Source of the DNA: Frankia nepalensis
GTDB lineage: Bacteria; Actinomycetota; Actinomycetes; Frankiales; Frankiaceae
Length of the DNA stretch: 64,000 nucleotides
Direction of reading: 5' to 3'
Assembly (NCBI RefSeq): GCF_016786325.1
Contig: NZ_JADWYU010000103.1
Span: 1 to 64,000, forward strand
Below the pieces are notes generated by a model. The model was not told the origin of the DNA and made no database searches. It saw nothing but the letters and a program-made list of their open reading frames with translations. Both the position numbers and the translations under genes were made by a program. Shown here piece after piece: positions 8,684-17,470 of this stretch (positions are counted from its first letter, which is position 1; each line of letters starts with the position of its first letter).

Positions 8684-9353
8684 TCGCCGCGGCCGTCCCC
8701 AGCACCGCGCTGGTCGCCGGGCCGACGCCGAGCAGGCGCGCGGCGGCCAGGTCCGCGACGGTGTCGACGTCGCGGCGCAGGCCCGGCACGCCAGCCCCGA
8801 GCGCGCCGGTCAGGTCGACCGCGCCGGACCGCAGGTGCCGCGCGTGGCTGTCGACGCCGAACCGGGGCGCCAGCTCGCTGCCCGGCGCGGCGCACAGCAG
8901 CACGGTGCCGGTACCGGCCGCGTCGGCGAGCACCGCGCGGCCGCTTCGCGGGGCGGCGAGCAGCGCGGCGCGCAGCTCGCCCGGCCGCAGCGCGGCCAGG
9001 TCGGCGGACATCGCGGCGACGCCATGGCCCGGCCAGCGCCCCGCGGCGAGCCGGGCGCCGTGGCGCAGCGCCGGGTTCAGGCCCCGGTCGGGCAGGTCGG
9101 GCACGGCCAGCACCGGCGCCCCGCCGTGCGCGCCCGCGCCGGCCTCGACCGCCGCGCTGGCCGCCGGGTCGTTGGTGACCACCAGCACGCCGGCGACGAC
9201 GTCGGTGCCCGCCGCCGCGACGGCCGTCGCGGTGTCGGTCGCCATCGCCAGTGCCAGCAACGCGCGGTCGGCATGCTCGAGCCGGCTCTTCGCCGCGCCC
9301 AGCCGCTTTAACGGCAGCAGCACGATCCACCGTTGAGGTAGCCTGCCCGCCAC
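8673..9353 (-). CDS. cofC: Phospho(enolpyruvyl/lactate) guanylyltransferase of F420 synthesis
   Basis: CofC/FbiD activates phosphoenolpyruvate or 2-phospho-L-lactate with GTP in coenzyme F420 biosynthesis. About 226 residues of nucleotidyltransferase fold: LLPLKRLGAAKSRLEH at the N-terminus, RGLNPALRHGARLA, MSADLAALRPGELR and the late DAAGTGTVLL and APRFGVDSHARHL. The position next to ppk and gpsA matches M. tuberculosis fbiD (Rv2983). The GTG at 9353 is inferred from the family N-terminus; the open frame extends further upstream without family similarity. Translationally coupled to the downstream cyclase gene. Confidence 0.88.
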   Translation of the reverse strand: MAGRLPQRWIVLLPLKRLGAAKSRLEHADRALLALAMATDTATAVAAAGTDVVAGVLVVTNDPAASAAVEAGAGAHGGAPVLAVPDLPDRGLNPALRHGARLAAGRWPGHGVAAMSADLAALRPGELRAALLAAPRSGRAVLADAAGTGTVLLCAAPGSELAPRFGVDSHARHLRSGAVDLTGALGAGVPGLRRDVDTVADLAAARLLGVGPATSAVLGTAAANAG

Positions 9354-9570
9354 GTCCCGACCATAGGACACGGGCCGGCTCTCAGGAGACGGCCCGGTGC
9401 CGAGGGGCCTCGTCCGTGGCTGTCCGTCGACCCCCTCCTGGGTGACGTGACACACCCGGCCACGGTGGCGATGAGGATCTCCGGACCAGGCTGGCATAGC
9501 GTCGGCCGAGACAGATGGCACGGCCGAGGTGGTCGACGAGCAGGTTGCGAGTGGATGAGACTTCGGCATC
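9354..9570. promoter_or_regulatory. Divergent cofC / gpsA intergenic region
   Basis: Divergent spacer of 217 bp. The ATG of gpsA has no obvious Shine-Dalgarno sequence close by (GAGTGGATGAGAC is the best purine stretch). I cannot assign promoters confidently. Confidence 0.35.
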
Positions 9571-10638
9571 ATGACGACGAACGGCGCTGAACACGATGGG
9601 CCGCCGCGGGTGGCCGCGGTGCTCACCGCCGGCTCGTGGGGCACGGTGTTCGGGAAGGTCCTGGCCGACGCCGGGCGGCGGGTGACCCTGCTTACCCGAG
9701 ACGGCGCGTTGGCCGAGAGGATCAACAAGGAGCATCACAATCCTCGCTACCTGCCCGCCGTCCGGTTACCGGACCTGGTCCGGGCCACCTGCGAGCCGGC
9801 CGAGGCGCTGGCCGGCGCCGGCCTGGTCGTGCTCGCCGTGCCGTCGCAGGCGCTGCGCGCGGCGCTCGCGGCGTGGGCGCCGCTGGTCGAGCCGACGGCG
9901 GTCTACGTCAGCCTGATGAAGGGCGTCGAGAACGGCAGCTGCCAGCGGATGAGCGAGGTGATCAGCGAGGTCGCCGGGGTGGGGCCGGAGCGGGTCGCCG
10001 TCGTCAGCGGGCCGAACCTGGCGGCGGAGATAGCGGCCGGTGAACCGGCGGCGACCGTGGTCGCCAGCGCCTCGCCCGCGACCGCCGCGGCCGTGCAGGC
10101 CGCCTGCTGGACCTCGTACCTGCGGCCCTACACGAACGCCGACGTCGTCGGCTGCGAGCTCGGCGGCGCGGCCAAGAACGTGATCGCGCTCGCCGCCGGG
10201 ATGCTCGAAGGGCTCGGCTTCGGGGCGAACACCCTGGCGTCGCTGATGACCCGAGGACTCGCCGAGGTCGCGCGCCTCGGCACCGCGCTGGGCGCCGACC
10301 CGATGACCTTCGCCGGGCTCGCCGGGCTCGGTGACCTCGTCGCCACCTGTGCCTCGCCGCTGTCACGCAACCGCGCCTTCGGCGAGAAGCTCGGCCAGGG
10401 GATGACGATGGAGGCGGTGCTGGACGAGCAGCGGCAGGTCGCCGAGGGTGTGCGCTCGTGCCGGCCGCTGCTCGCGCTCGCCGACCGGCTCGGAGTCCAC
10501 ATGCCGATCAGCCGGCAGGTGGAGCGGGTGCTCTACGAGGGTCTGTCGCCGCTGGAGGCCGTGAAGGACCTGATGAGCCGTGAGCCGGGCGCCGAGTACC
10601 GGGAGCCCATGGTCCCGGAGGCGCGGGCGGCGGGGTAG
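9571..10638 (+). CDS. gpsA: Glycerol-3-phosphate dehydrogenase [NAD(P)+]
   Basis: Reduces dihydroxyacetone phosphate to sn-glycerol-3-phosphate, the backbone for phospholipid synthesis; cytosolic. 355 residues with the family motifs SLMKGVENG, VVSGPNLAAEIAAGEPAA, the catalytic-lysine segment ELGGAAKNVIALAAG and AGLGDLVATCASPLSRNRAFG. The dinucleotide loop reads LTAGSWGT, with Thr19 in place of the first Gly of the usual GAG(S/A)WGT. Close in order and sequence to M. tuberculosis gpsA2 (Rv2982c). Supplies the substrate for the acyltransferase step near the plsX-like gene and for CdsA downstream. The stop codon lies inside a strong terminator palindrome. Confidence 0.94.
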   Translation: MTTNGAEHDGPPRVAAVLTAGSWGTVFGKVLADAGRRVTLLTRDGALAERINKEHHNPRYLPAVRLPDLVRATCEPAEALAGAGLVVLAVPSQALRAALAAWAPLVEPTAVYVSLMKGVENGSCQRMSEVISEVAGVGPERVAVVSGPNLAAEIAAGEPAATVVASASPATAAAVQAACWTSYLRPYTNADVVGCELGGAAKNVIALAAGMLEGLGFGANTLASLMTRGLAEVARLGTALGADPMTFAGLAGLGDLVATCASPLSRNRAFGEKLGQGMTMEAVLDEQRQVAEGVRSCRPLLALADRLGVHMPISRQVERVLYEGLSPLEAVKDLMSREPGAEYREPMVPEARAAG

Positions 10639-10663
10639 GGGGCCCGGCCCGGGCCCCCTACCC
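10633..10663. terminator. Bidirectional terminator between gpsA and murA-like gene
   Basis: GGGTAGGGGGCCCG, loop GCC, CGGGCCCCCTACCC: a perfect 14-bp stem with a 3-base loop. It spans the gpsA stop codon and ends four bases before the stop of the convergent murA-type gene, so it can serve both. Confidence 0.8.
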
Positions 10664-10666
10664 GGT

Positions 10667-12238
10667 TCATCGCGCCGCGGCGGCCGACTGGGTGGGCACC
10701 GCCGGCGGCAGGATCTCGATGAGGGCGCCGATCGAGCGGAGCTTGCCGACCGGGTCCTCGTAGCCGCGCTCCAGGAAACGGGTGCCCGAGATGGTGCTGG
10801 TGCCGTTCGCGACCAGCGCGGCCATCACGTAGGCGAAGCCGGCGCGCAGGTCGGGGATCTCCAGGTCGCCGCCGGTCAGCGGCGTCGGCCCGGACACCAC
10901 GGCCGAGTGCTCGAAGTCCCGGGCGGCGAACCGGCAGCCCTTGCCCCCGAGGCAGCTCGTCGACAGCGCGATGTTCGCGCCCATCTCGTTGAGCTGGCGG
11001 GTGTAGCCGAACCGGTCCTCGTAGATCGTCTCGTGCACCACCGAGACGCCCTGGGCCTGGGTGAGCAGGACGACCAGCGGCTGCTGCCAGTCGGTCATGT
11101 AGCCGGGGTGCACATCGGTCTGCACGTGGGTCGCGGTGAGCGGGCGGTTCCGGTAGAAGGTGATCCCGTCGTCGGTGACCTTGAACTCGCCGCCGAGCCG
11201 GCGCAGGTGGTTCAGGAACGTCGCGGCGTGCTCCTGGCGGGCGCCTCGGACGTCCACCCGCCCGTTGGTCGCCACCGCCGCGGCGGCGAACGAGGCGACC
11301 TCGATCCGGTCCGGGATCGCGGTGTGGTCCGCGCCGTGCAGCCGGTCCACGCCCTGCACGACGATCGTGCGGTCGACCTCCACGTCGACCAGCGCGCCCA
11401 TCTGCTGCAGGAACAGGATGAGGTCGATGACCTCGGGCTCCACCGCGGCGTTGGAGATCACCGTCGTGCCCTTCGCGCGGACCGCGGCGAGCAGCAGGTT
11501 CTCGGTCGCGCCGACGCTCGGGAACGGCAGCGCGACGTGCGCGCCGCGCAGGCCCAGCGTCTTGACCTGCACCGACCGGAGGTGCTCGACGATCTCCGCG
11601 CCCATCGCCCGCAGCCCGGCCAGGTGGAAGTCGACCGGGCGCTTGCCGATCCGGCAGCCGCCGGGCAGCGGCACGACCGCCTCGCCGACCCGGTGCAGCA
11701 GCGGGCCCATCATCAGGATCGGGATCCGGTTCACGCCCGAGTACGCCTCGGACAGCGACGGGTCGCTGATCCGCGGCGTGGCGATGCGCACCTCGTGGTC
11801 GCCCAGCCATTCCACCTGGGCGCCGAGCTCGGCGAGCATGCCGAGCACGACGTCGACCTCGGCGATCCGCGGCACCCGTGACAGGGTGCACGGCTCGTCC
11901 GTCAGGAGAGTGGCGACCAGCAGCTTGGTGACCGAGTTCTTGGCCCCGGAGACCTCGACCGAGCCGATCAGCGGCTGCCCGCCGGCGATGCGGTAGCGGT
12001 GGCGCTCGGCCGTGGGCACGCCGACGGAGGTGTCGAGGGCCGCCGTGTCCACCCGTTGGGACGCGACGATGGCGTCCGGCGCGGCGGGAGTTCCAGCCGG
12101 TTCCGCCGGATCGGCGAGGCCTGGGGCTCCCGCCGGATCCGGGGCGCCTGCCCGATCGCCGACGGGGTCCCCGCCGGGTCGGCGAGGCCGATCCGGCGAG
12201 CCGGCGATCGGGGAGGTCTGCTGGGAGGTCTGGGGCAC
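10667..12238 (-). CDS. UDP-GlcNAc 1-carboxyvinyltransferase (MurA family)
   Basis: Enolpyruvyl transferase of the first committed step of peptidoglycan precursor synthesis. Catalytic features can be read: Lys100 in GAKNS, Cys195 in LPGGCRIGKRPVDFH (equivalent to E. coli Cys115), Asp in GYMTDWQQP and the Arg in LERGYEDPVGKLR. The first ~80 residues are a Pro/Gly/Asp-rich extension encoded by palindromic repeat sequence. GTG at 12238 follows AGGAGG at seven bases. M. tuberculosis has no murA at this gpsA-ddl junction, so this may be a second MurA-type enzyme and the symbol is left open. Divergent from ddl, which acts later in the same pathway. Confidence 0.88.
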   Translation of the reverse strand: MPQTSQQTSPIAGSPDRPRRPGGDPVGDRAGAPDPAGAPGLADPAEPAGTPAAPDAIVASQRVDTAALDTSVGVPTAERHRYRIAGGQPLIGSVEVSGAKNSVTKLLVATLLTDEPCTLSRVPRIAEVDVVLGMLAELGAQVEWLGDHEVRIATPRISDPSLSEAYSGVNRIPILMMGPLLHRVGEAVVPLPGGCRIGKRPVDFHLAGLRAMGAEIVEHLRSVQVKTLGLRGAHVALPFPSVGATENLLLAAVRAKGTTVISNAAVEPEVIDLILFLQQMGALVDVEVDRTIVVQGVDRLHGADHTAIPDRIEVASFAAAAVATNGRVDVRGARQEHAATFLNHLRRLGGEFKVTDDGITFYRNRPLTATHVQTDVHPGYMTDWQQPLVVLLTQAQGVSVVHETIYEDRFGYTRQLNEMGANIALSTSCLGGKGCRFAARDFEHSAVVSGPTPLTGGDLEIPDLRAGFAYVMAALVANGTSTISGTRFLERGYEDPVGKLRSIGALIEILPPAVPTQSAAAAR

Positions 12239-12697
12239 GGGTCGGCCTCCTCGCGGTCTTGGCATCTGTATGTCCCGGGGTCGTTCCCGGACGAGATGTG
12301 GCGAACCACCGGAAGGCCACCTTTGGGGCGGCAAGCGCGAGTGTTCGCCTCGGTCGGGCAGGGCCAGGAGAGGCGCGGTCTGAGTTGTCTGTCACGCCCT
12401 GGCGGCCCAAGGCTGCGGGCCGAGCACGATCGGCCCCGGGAATTCAACCAGACCGTCGGGGCCAGTTAGCGCGGCGCCACCCCGTAAGGGATCGACATTA
12501 CGTCGCGTTCCCGATCCGCGACACACCCTTGTTACTTTCCGTTGAAAGGTTCGTTACCGAGCGCCCCGGGGTGTGGCCGCCGCCGGCCCAGGGGCGCCTC
12601 GGCAGGCGGACCCGGTGACGGGGACGCGGCGCCGGCGACGCGCGTGCGGACACCCGTGTTCACCCAGGCGCAATCGGCGATCCGCTACTGTCCCGGC
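12239..12697. promoter_or_regulatory. Divergent murA-like / ddl intergenic region
   Basis: A 459-bp spacer holding both promoters. Near 12533-12557 there is a small inverted repeat, CTTTC-CGTT-GAAAG, flanked by GTTAC on both sides, a possible operator. Just before the ddl ATG, TACTGT (12687-12692) sits where a -10 box for a leaderless mRNA would be. No RNA gene or conserved ORF is seen. Confidence 0.35.
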
Positions 12698-13912
12698 ATG
12701 GCTGGCTTCGCGCGCAGGCACCGGTTGGCGATCGTCTTCGGCGGGCGCAGTACCGAGCACGAGATCTCGTGTGTGTCCGCGCGCGGAGTCCTGGCGGCGG
12801 TGGACCGCGAACGCTACGAGGTGGTCCCGGTCGGCATCACGCCCGAGGGGCGCTGGCTGGTGCTGCCGGACGACCCGTCGGCGCTGGCCACCGCCGACGG
12901 CCGCCAGCTGCCCACGGTGCGCCCGGACGCCGGCCAGGACGTCATCCTGCCGCCCGACCCGAACGGGGCCGCCCTCGTCCCTCTGGGCCCCCAGCGCGCC
13001 TCCCGGACCGACGTCCGGACCTCCCCGGCCGGTGAGGCCGACCGGGCGGAGGCGCCGGGCCCGGCCGGAACCCCGGCGGCGGTCGAGCCGGCGGTGCCCG
13101 GCGCGGCCGGGATCGGCGACCTGGACGTCGACGTGGTCTTCCCGCTGCTGCACGGCCCGTACGGCGAGGACGGCACCATCCAGGGCCTGTTCGAGATGGC
13201 GGGGCTGCCCTACGTCGGCTCCGGGGTGTTCGCCAGCGCCGCGGCGATGGACAAGCAGCACATGAAGACGCTGCTGGCGGCCGCGGGCCTGCCGGTCGGC
13301 CCGTACGCGGTGCTGCGCGCCGGGGAGAGCCTGTCCGAGGCGGAGAAGGAACGCCTGGGACTGCCGGTCTTCGTCAAGCCGGCGCGGGGCGGCTCGAGCA
13401 TCGGGATCAGCCGGGTCGACGCCTGGGCGGACCTCGACACCGCGGTCAAGACCGCGCGGGTCTCCGACCCGAAGGTCCTCGTCGAGGCGGCGATCATCGG
13501 CCGCGAGATCGAGTGCGGCGTGCTCGACGCGCTTGACGGCGGCCAGCCGGAGACGAGCGTGCCCGCGGAGATCGTCGTCGACTCGTCCGCCGGCTTCTAC
13601 GACTTCGAGGCCAAGTACTCCTCGTCGGCCACCCGGCTGGACGTGCCGGCCGACCTGCCCGCCGGGACCGCCGACCGGGTGCGCGCCGCCGCGGCCGCCG
13701 CGTTCCGCGCGCTCGACTGCGCCGGGCTCGCCCGGGTCGACGTGTTCCTCACGCCGGCCGGCGAGGTGATCCTCAACGAGGTGAACACCATGCCCGGCTT
13801 CACCCCGACGTCGCTGTTCCCGCGGATGTGGGCGGCCGCCGGGCTGGACTACCCAGCCCTGGTGGACCGCCTCATCCAGCTCGCGCTGCGCCGCGGCAGC
13901 GGGCTGCGCTAG
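12698..13912 (+). CDS. ddl: D-alanine--D-alanine ligase
   Basis: ATP-grasp ligase making the D-Ala-D-Ala dipeptide of peptidoglycan. About 404 residues. Recognisable: FGGRSTEHEISCVSARGVL at the N-terminus, VVFPLLHGPYGEDGTIQG, LPYVGSGVFASAAAMDKQHMK, the ATP-grasp segment VFVKPARGGSSIGIS and the metal-binding C-terminus VILNEVNTMPGFTPTSLFP. A Pro/Ala-rich insert of roughly 30 residues (around 100-135) makes it longer than usual. ATG at 12698 starts at the conserved N-terminus. There is no Shine-Dalgarno sequence and a -10-like TACTGT is close, so the mRNA may be leaderless. Confidence 0.95.
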   Translation: MAGFARRHRLAIVFGGRSTEHEISCVSARGVLAAVDRERYEVVPVGITPEGRWLVLPDDPSALATADGRQLPTVRPDAGQDVILPPDPNGAALVPLGPQRASRTDVRTSPAGEADRAEAPGPAGTPAAVEPAVPGAAGIGDLDVDVVFPLLHGPYGEDGTIQGLFEMAGLPYVGSGVFASAAAMDKQHMKTLLAAAGLPVGPYAVLRAGESLSEAEKERLGLPVFVKPARGGSSIGISRVDAWADLDTAVKTARVSDPKVLVEAAIIGREIECGVLDALDGGQPETSVPAEIVVDSSAGFYDFEAKYSSSATRLDVPADLPAGTADRVRAAAAAAFRALDCAGLARVDVFLTPAGEVILNEVNTMPGFTPTSLFPRMWAAAGLDYPALVDRLIQLALRRGSGLR

Positions 13913-14003
13913 CCGCCCGCGGTCGGACGCCCGGGGCGGCGCTGCCCAAGGCGGCGGCGCGGCCGTCGCCCGAGGCGTCCGGGCGCGAGGCTCGCGCGAC
14001 CGG

Positions 14004-14486
14004 CTACGGGACCGTGACGACCGTGTCGGCCAGGATGGCCGGCGCCAGGGTCTGCAGCACCTCGAACGGCTGCACGCCGGCGGGGAACGTCAGCGTCACC
14101 TGGGGGCGCCTGGTCGGTGTGGACCACCGGGACTGCTCTCCCGCGGTCTCGACGAACCAGCCGACACCCGCGTTGTCCCGGAGGTCGGAGTCCGGCTGGT
14201 AGCCGGCGGCCACTCCCTCGGCCCCGCAGGTGAGCAGGACGGGCCCCTTGCCATAGGCGGCCGCGGACACCCCCTCCGGGGTGACCTCGCGCCGGTCCAG
14301 CCCGTCGCCCAGCGAGTCCGGGAGCGATTCCAGCAGCGCTCGGCACTGGTCCGCCGCCTCGCCGGCGGGTGCCGGCGCCCCCGACACCGCGACCGGCCCG
14401 GATCCGCCGCCACAACCCGCGGCGGCGAGCCCCAGCGTGACCACGAGCAGGGCATTCCACCCCAGCGCCCAGCCGCGCCTTCTCAC
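14004..14486 (-). CDS. DUF3515 lipoprotein
   Basis: Conserved actinobacterial lipoprotein family, present at the same place in mycobacteria (Rv2980, after ddl). The 160-residue product starts with VRRRGWALGWNALL, a positively charged n-region and hydrophobic helix, then a lipobox ending LAAAGC, so it should be lipid-anchored outside the membrane. The mature part contains CRALLESLPDSL and a second conserved Cys (LLTCG), suggesting a disulfide. GTG at 14486 with GGAGGAGC upstream. Molecular function is unknown; the recurring link to ddl hints at an envelope role (inference). Confidence 0.82.
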   Translation of the reverse strand: MRRRGWALGWNALLVVTLGLAAAGCGGGSGPVAVSGAPAPAGEAADQCRALLESLPDSLGDGLDRREVTPEGVSAAAYGKGPVLLTCGAEGVAAGYQPDSDLRDNAGVGWFVETAGEQSRWSTPTRRPQVTLTFPAGVQPFEVLQTLAPAILADTVVTVP

Positions 14487-14587
14487 GTCGTGCTCCTCCG
14501 CGTCCGAGGCCCCGGGGCGCTTCGCCGAGAATGCGCCGTACCTCGAGACCTCAGCCTGCCAGGCTGGAACCGTCAGCGTGCCAGCAG

Positions 14588-14611
14588 GCCCCGCGGGTAC
14601 TCCCGCGGGGC
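14588..14611 (-). terminator. Terminator hairpin after the RAM-domain gene
   Basis: GCCCCGCGGG, loop TACT, CCCGCGGGGC: a perfect 10-bp stem. On the minus strand it lies about 36 bases past the stop of the RAM-domain gene and before the DUF3515 start, separating the two units. Confidence 0.7.
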
Positions 14612-14647
14612 ACGGCGCGGCCGGGATCGCCGGCCGCGCCATCGCGG

Positions 14648-14881
14648 TCAGAAATGGACGACCGGGCAGGTCAGCGTGCGGGTGATGCCATCCACCGCCT
14701 GCACGCGGGACATGACCAGCTTGCCCAGGTCGTCAACGGAGCTCGCCTCGGCGCGCACGATCACGTCGTATGGGCCGGTGACATCTTCCGCCTGGGTGAC
14801 GCCAGGGATCTGCTCGATCTCCTTCGCCACCGACGCGGACTTGCCGACCTCGGTTTGGATAAGGATGTACGCGTGGACCAC
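14648..14881 (-). CDS. Stand-alone RAM-domain (Lrp/AsnC ligand-binding) protein
   Basis: A 77-residue protein equal to only the C-terminal effector domain of Lrp/AsnC regulators (MVHAYILIQTEVGKSASVAK ... GPYDVIVRAEASSVDDLGKL). There is no helix-turn-helix, so it cannot bind DNA by itself. Such proteins form amino-acid-binding oligomers and may modulate full-length Lrp proteins (family knowledge plus inference). GTG at 14881 with GAGGGAG upstream. The open frame continues upstream to 15115 but that part is not family-like. A strong terminator follows it. Confidence 0.85.
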   Translation of the reverse strand: MVHAYILIQTEVGKSASVAKEIEQIPGVTQAEDVTGPYDVIVRAEASSVDDLGKLVMSRVQAVDGITRTLTCPVVHF

Positions 14882-15405
14882 AGACGCTCCCTCGTCGGAC
14901 GTCGAGAGCCCGTCGAGCAGAAGTACGGGCCGACAGACGGTAACAGGCAATCGGCCTCCGTGAGAGGCTCCCAGCCGAAGGAACTGCTGTGAACGCGCGA
15001 GTCTCCGTGACGCCGGACGGCTCAACCTGGCTCCGGCCGGGGCGCTTCCGCCACTACCGAAGCACAATCGGGCCCCCGAACTGTGATTGATACCACCGTG
15101 TGTATGCCAAGCCAAGGCCAGACGTGGGTCGCTGTGGGTAAAAGTGACCTCGTGACCCCGGGTGAGCGGCGAAGAGGCTGTGGTCAGGGCGGCGAACGGG
15201 CCCGCGGCCAGGGAGACGGTGTGACCAGCGCGACATTCGGGATGGCCTTCTTGGTGGCCTTCGAAGCCGCGGCGAGCGTGGTCGTCGCGGCGGCGCCCGG
15301 CATGGTTGGCGCCTCGGTACCCAGGACGGCGTCGATGCCCAGCGTGGTGCCGATGCCCAGCGTGGTGCCGGCGGCCGGAGCGGCGTCGGTGGGCGGAGCG
15401 GCGTC
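14882..15405. other. Spacer upstream of thiD with an 18-bp tandem repeat
   Basis: About 520 bp without a firmly supported gene. CGATGCCCAGCGTGGTGC occurs twice in tandem (15333-15350, 15351-15368), followed by two copies of GGAGCGGCGTCG. An open frame from GTG 15221 to 15415 would encode a 64-residue Ala/Val/Ser-rich peptide running into the thiD start. Composition makes it doubtful, but a coupled leader cannot be excluded. I looked for the TPP-riboswitch cores CUGAGA and ACCUGA and did not find them. Confidence 0.45.
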
Positions 15406-16236
15406 GTGGCGCTGACCGGGCCGGCCATGGCCCTTCGGGCGGAAGGGGCCGCGCCGCCGCGGGTGCTCGCGATCGCCGGCTCCGACTCCGGCGGTGGCGC
15501 CGGCATCCAGGCCGATCTGAAGACGGCCACGGCCTTCGGTGTCCACGGGATGACCGCGGTGACGGCCGTGACGGCGCAGAACTCGGTCGGCGTCCAGGGC
15601 GTGTGGGAGCTGCCGGTGGCGGCGGTGCGGGCGCAGATCGCCTCGGTGGTCGACGACATCGGGGTCGACGCGGTCAAGACCGGCATGCTGGCGACGCCCG
15701 AGCTGGTCCGGGCCGTGGCCGAGGAGCTGACCGGGCTTGCGGCGCCGCTCGTGGTCGACCCGGTGGGGGTGTCCAAGCACGGCCACCGGCTGTTGGAGCC
15801 GGCGGCGGTGTCGGTGCTGCGCGAGCTGTTGCTCCCGTTGGCCACGGTCACCACCCCGAATCTCGACGAGGTGGCCCTGTTGACCGGCGTCGAGGTTCGC
15901 GACGAGGCGGGGCTGTGGCGCGCGGCCCGGGCGATGCTCGACCTCGGTCCCCGCTGGGTGCTGGTAAAGGGTGGGCATCTGCCGGGTGAGGCCGTCGACC
16001 TGCTCACCGACGGCGCTACCGAGGTCGTGCTGCGGGCCGCCAGGGCCGACAACCGGCACACCCACGGAACTGGCTGCACGCTCGCCTCGGCGCTCGCCTC
16101 CGGCCTCGCGACGGGGCTCGACGTGCCGTCGGCGACCCGCGCGGCCAAGGACTACGTGACCGGCGCGCTGGGCGCCGGCTACGCGCTGGGTGCCGGGATC
16201 GGACCGGTCGACCACGGCTGGCGCTGGCGGACCTAG
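15406..16236 (+). CDS. thiD: Hydroxymethylpyrimidine/phosphomethylpyrimidine kinase
   Basis: Ribokinase-fold enzyme that phosphorylates HMP and HMP-phosphate in thiamine pyrophosphate synthesis. 276 residues with [20 protein letters not shown] at the N-terminus, [36 protein letters not shown] and the anion-hole/catalytic segment [16 protein letters not shown] near the C-terminus. Starts at GTG 15406; ATG at 15427 is an alternative, also before the conserved domain. Convergent with the SCP2-domain gene. No thiamine riboswitch is seen upstream. Confidence 0.93.
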   Translation: MALTGPAMALRAEGAAPPRVLAIAGSDSGGGAGIQADLKTATAFGVHGMTAVTAVTAQNSVGVQGVWELPVAAVRAQIASVVDDIGVDAVKTGMLATPELVRAVAEELTGLAAPLVVDPVGVSKHGHRLLEPAAVSVLRELLLPLATVTTPNLDEVALLTGVEVRDEAGLWRAARAMLDLGPRWVLVKGGHLPGEAVDLLTDGATEVVLRAARADNRHTHGTGCTLASALASGLATGLDVPSATRAAKDYVTGALGAGYALGAGIGPVDHGWRWRT

Positions 16237-16341
16237 GACCTCTCACCGGCTCCCGGCCCTCCGGTCGCCGACCTTCCGGACCGGCCACCGGAGCTCCCAG
16301 CTTGTCGAGCCGGCAGGCCCCTGCCGACGCGGGCGAGGCCG

Positions 16342-16791
16342 TCAGGCGGTCGGGATGTCGAACCAGCTCATCACCTTGCCGCCGAAGATCATGTCGCCGC
16401 CGATCTTCAGCTTGCGGGTCAGGAACATCTTGGTCGGGTCGGCCTTGCCGCTGATCAGCTTGATGAACCGGACGCCGTCCAGGGTGACCGTCACCCGGGC
16501 GCTCTCGGCGACGTGCCGGCTCACGGTGCAGGCGCCGTCACGGATGACCATCTCGTAGTGGTCGACCCCGCCATCCGGCCGCTCGGTGATGTGGAAATGC
16601 ACCACCGCGTCCTGGTTCTTGATCTTACTCGGATCGGCCTGTCGAGCCATCCGATCGAAGTACTCGTCGAGCAGAACAGACCGCTCCGGGCCGCTCATCA
16701 GCGCGGCAAGCGCGTCATCCGAGAGCCCGCTGGTGTAAGCGACCAGTTCTTCGAGGCTGAAGGCGGTGAGGTCCGGCAAGGTCTGGGACAT
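16342..16791 (-). CDS. SCP2 sterol-carrier-domain protein
   Basis: A 149-residue soluble protein. Residues about 55-149 fit the SCP2 lipid-binding fold: VVHFHITERPDGGVDHYEMV, VTVTLDGVRFIKLISGKADP and KLKIGGDMIFGGKVMSWF. The N-terminal third (SLEELVAYTSGLSDDALAAL) is helical and acidic. SCP2 domains bind hydrophobic ligands; in this family a stand-alone copy has no assigned reaction. ATG start at 16791. Convergent with thiD, with a small CGGCAGG/CCTGCCG hairpin at 16311-16326 between them. Downstream of rpmB but separated from it by a T-tailed terminator. Confidence 0.82.
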   Translation of the reverse strand: MSQTLPDLTAFSLEELVAYTSGLSDDALAALMSGPERSVLLDEYFDRMARQADPSKIKNQDAVVHFHITERPDGGVDHYEMVIRDGACTVSRHVAESARVTVTLDGVRFIKLISGKADPTKMFLTRKLKIGGDMIFGGKVMSWFDIPTA

Positions 16792-16945
16792 GCGATAGCT
16801 CCGGTGCGACGAGGGCCGAGAATCCGATCCCTCTCATATCAGCACGTCTCGCCCAGACGGACGCGCGGGGTCCTCGTCAAGCGCCAGCCGGTGGCATCCC
16901 GTTGTCTCCTGGCTGGCCGGGTGCCCCCGGCTGTTCGCGAGCACG

Positions 16946-16980
16946 AAAAAGAGGCGCCACCAGTCACGGTGACGCCTCTT
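16946..16980 (-). terminator. Rho-independent terminator of rpmB
   Basis: On the minus strand GAGGCGTCACC, loop GTGACT, GGTGGCGCCTC is followed by TTTTT. The stem is 11 positions with one mismatch and the T tract is unusually clear for this genome. It lies about 60 bases after the rpmB stop. Confidence 0.88.
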
Positions 16981-17038
16981 CAAGGGCTTTTCAGCGCGAC
17001 AGGCCCGTCAGATGACGAGCCGGTCGCGCGCCCGCGCC

Positions 17039-17227
17039 TCAGGCGCGGGTCACCTTCCCCGCCTTGATGCAGGAGGTGCACACGTTCAGCCGCTTGGGGG
17101 TGCGGCCGACGAGCGCGTGCACGGTCTGGATGTTGGGGTTCCAGCGCCGCCGCGTGCGCCGGTGGGAATGGGAGACCGACATGCCGAAGCCCGGTCCCTT
17201 GCCGCAGACGTCGCACACCGAAGACAC
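17039..17227 (-). CDS. rpmB: 50S ribosomal protein L28
   Basis: Large-subunit ribosomal protein of 62 residues. It is the zinc-binding (C+) form, with a CDVC pair near the N-terminus and a CTSC pair near the C-terminus. The [19 protein letters not shown] core and [11 protein letters not shown] are diagnostic. GTG at 17227 gives the standard [16 protein letters not shown]-terminus, with GGCGGAG upstream; a GTG three codons earlier is also open. Divergent from recG, as in mycobacteria. Zur-regulated C- paralogues exist in some actinobacteria, but no Zur-like site is evident here. Confidence 0.94.
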   Translation of the reverse strand: MSSVCDVCGKGPGFGMSVSHSHRRTRRRWNPNIQTVHALVGRTPKRLNVCTSCIKAGKVTRA

Positions 17228-17470
17228 GAGGAACACTCCGCCAAGAAGTCGCTGATTGATCGGCGGCCGGGGCTTCCGGCCATGCTGACCCGCCGCTGGC
17301 GCGGCTACACCGGGCGTCAGGACGGTGTCTCCCGCCGTTCAGGGCATGGCGACGCCGGACGCGGCGGTGCTCACTGAAGGCTACCGCAGCGCTGGCGGAA
17401 GTGGGGCTTGGGCCCCGGTCGGGTTCCAGCCGGCGTCCGTGGGGATCTCCGGCCCGGCTGGGCGGCCGCG

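Noticed and set aside
15061-15405. Possible TPP riboswitch before thiD
   Set aside because: The conserved CUGAGA and ACCUGA blocks are absent.
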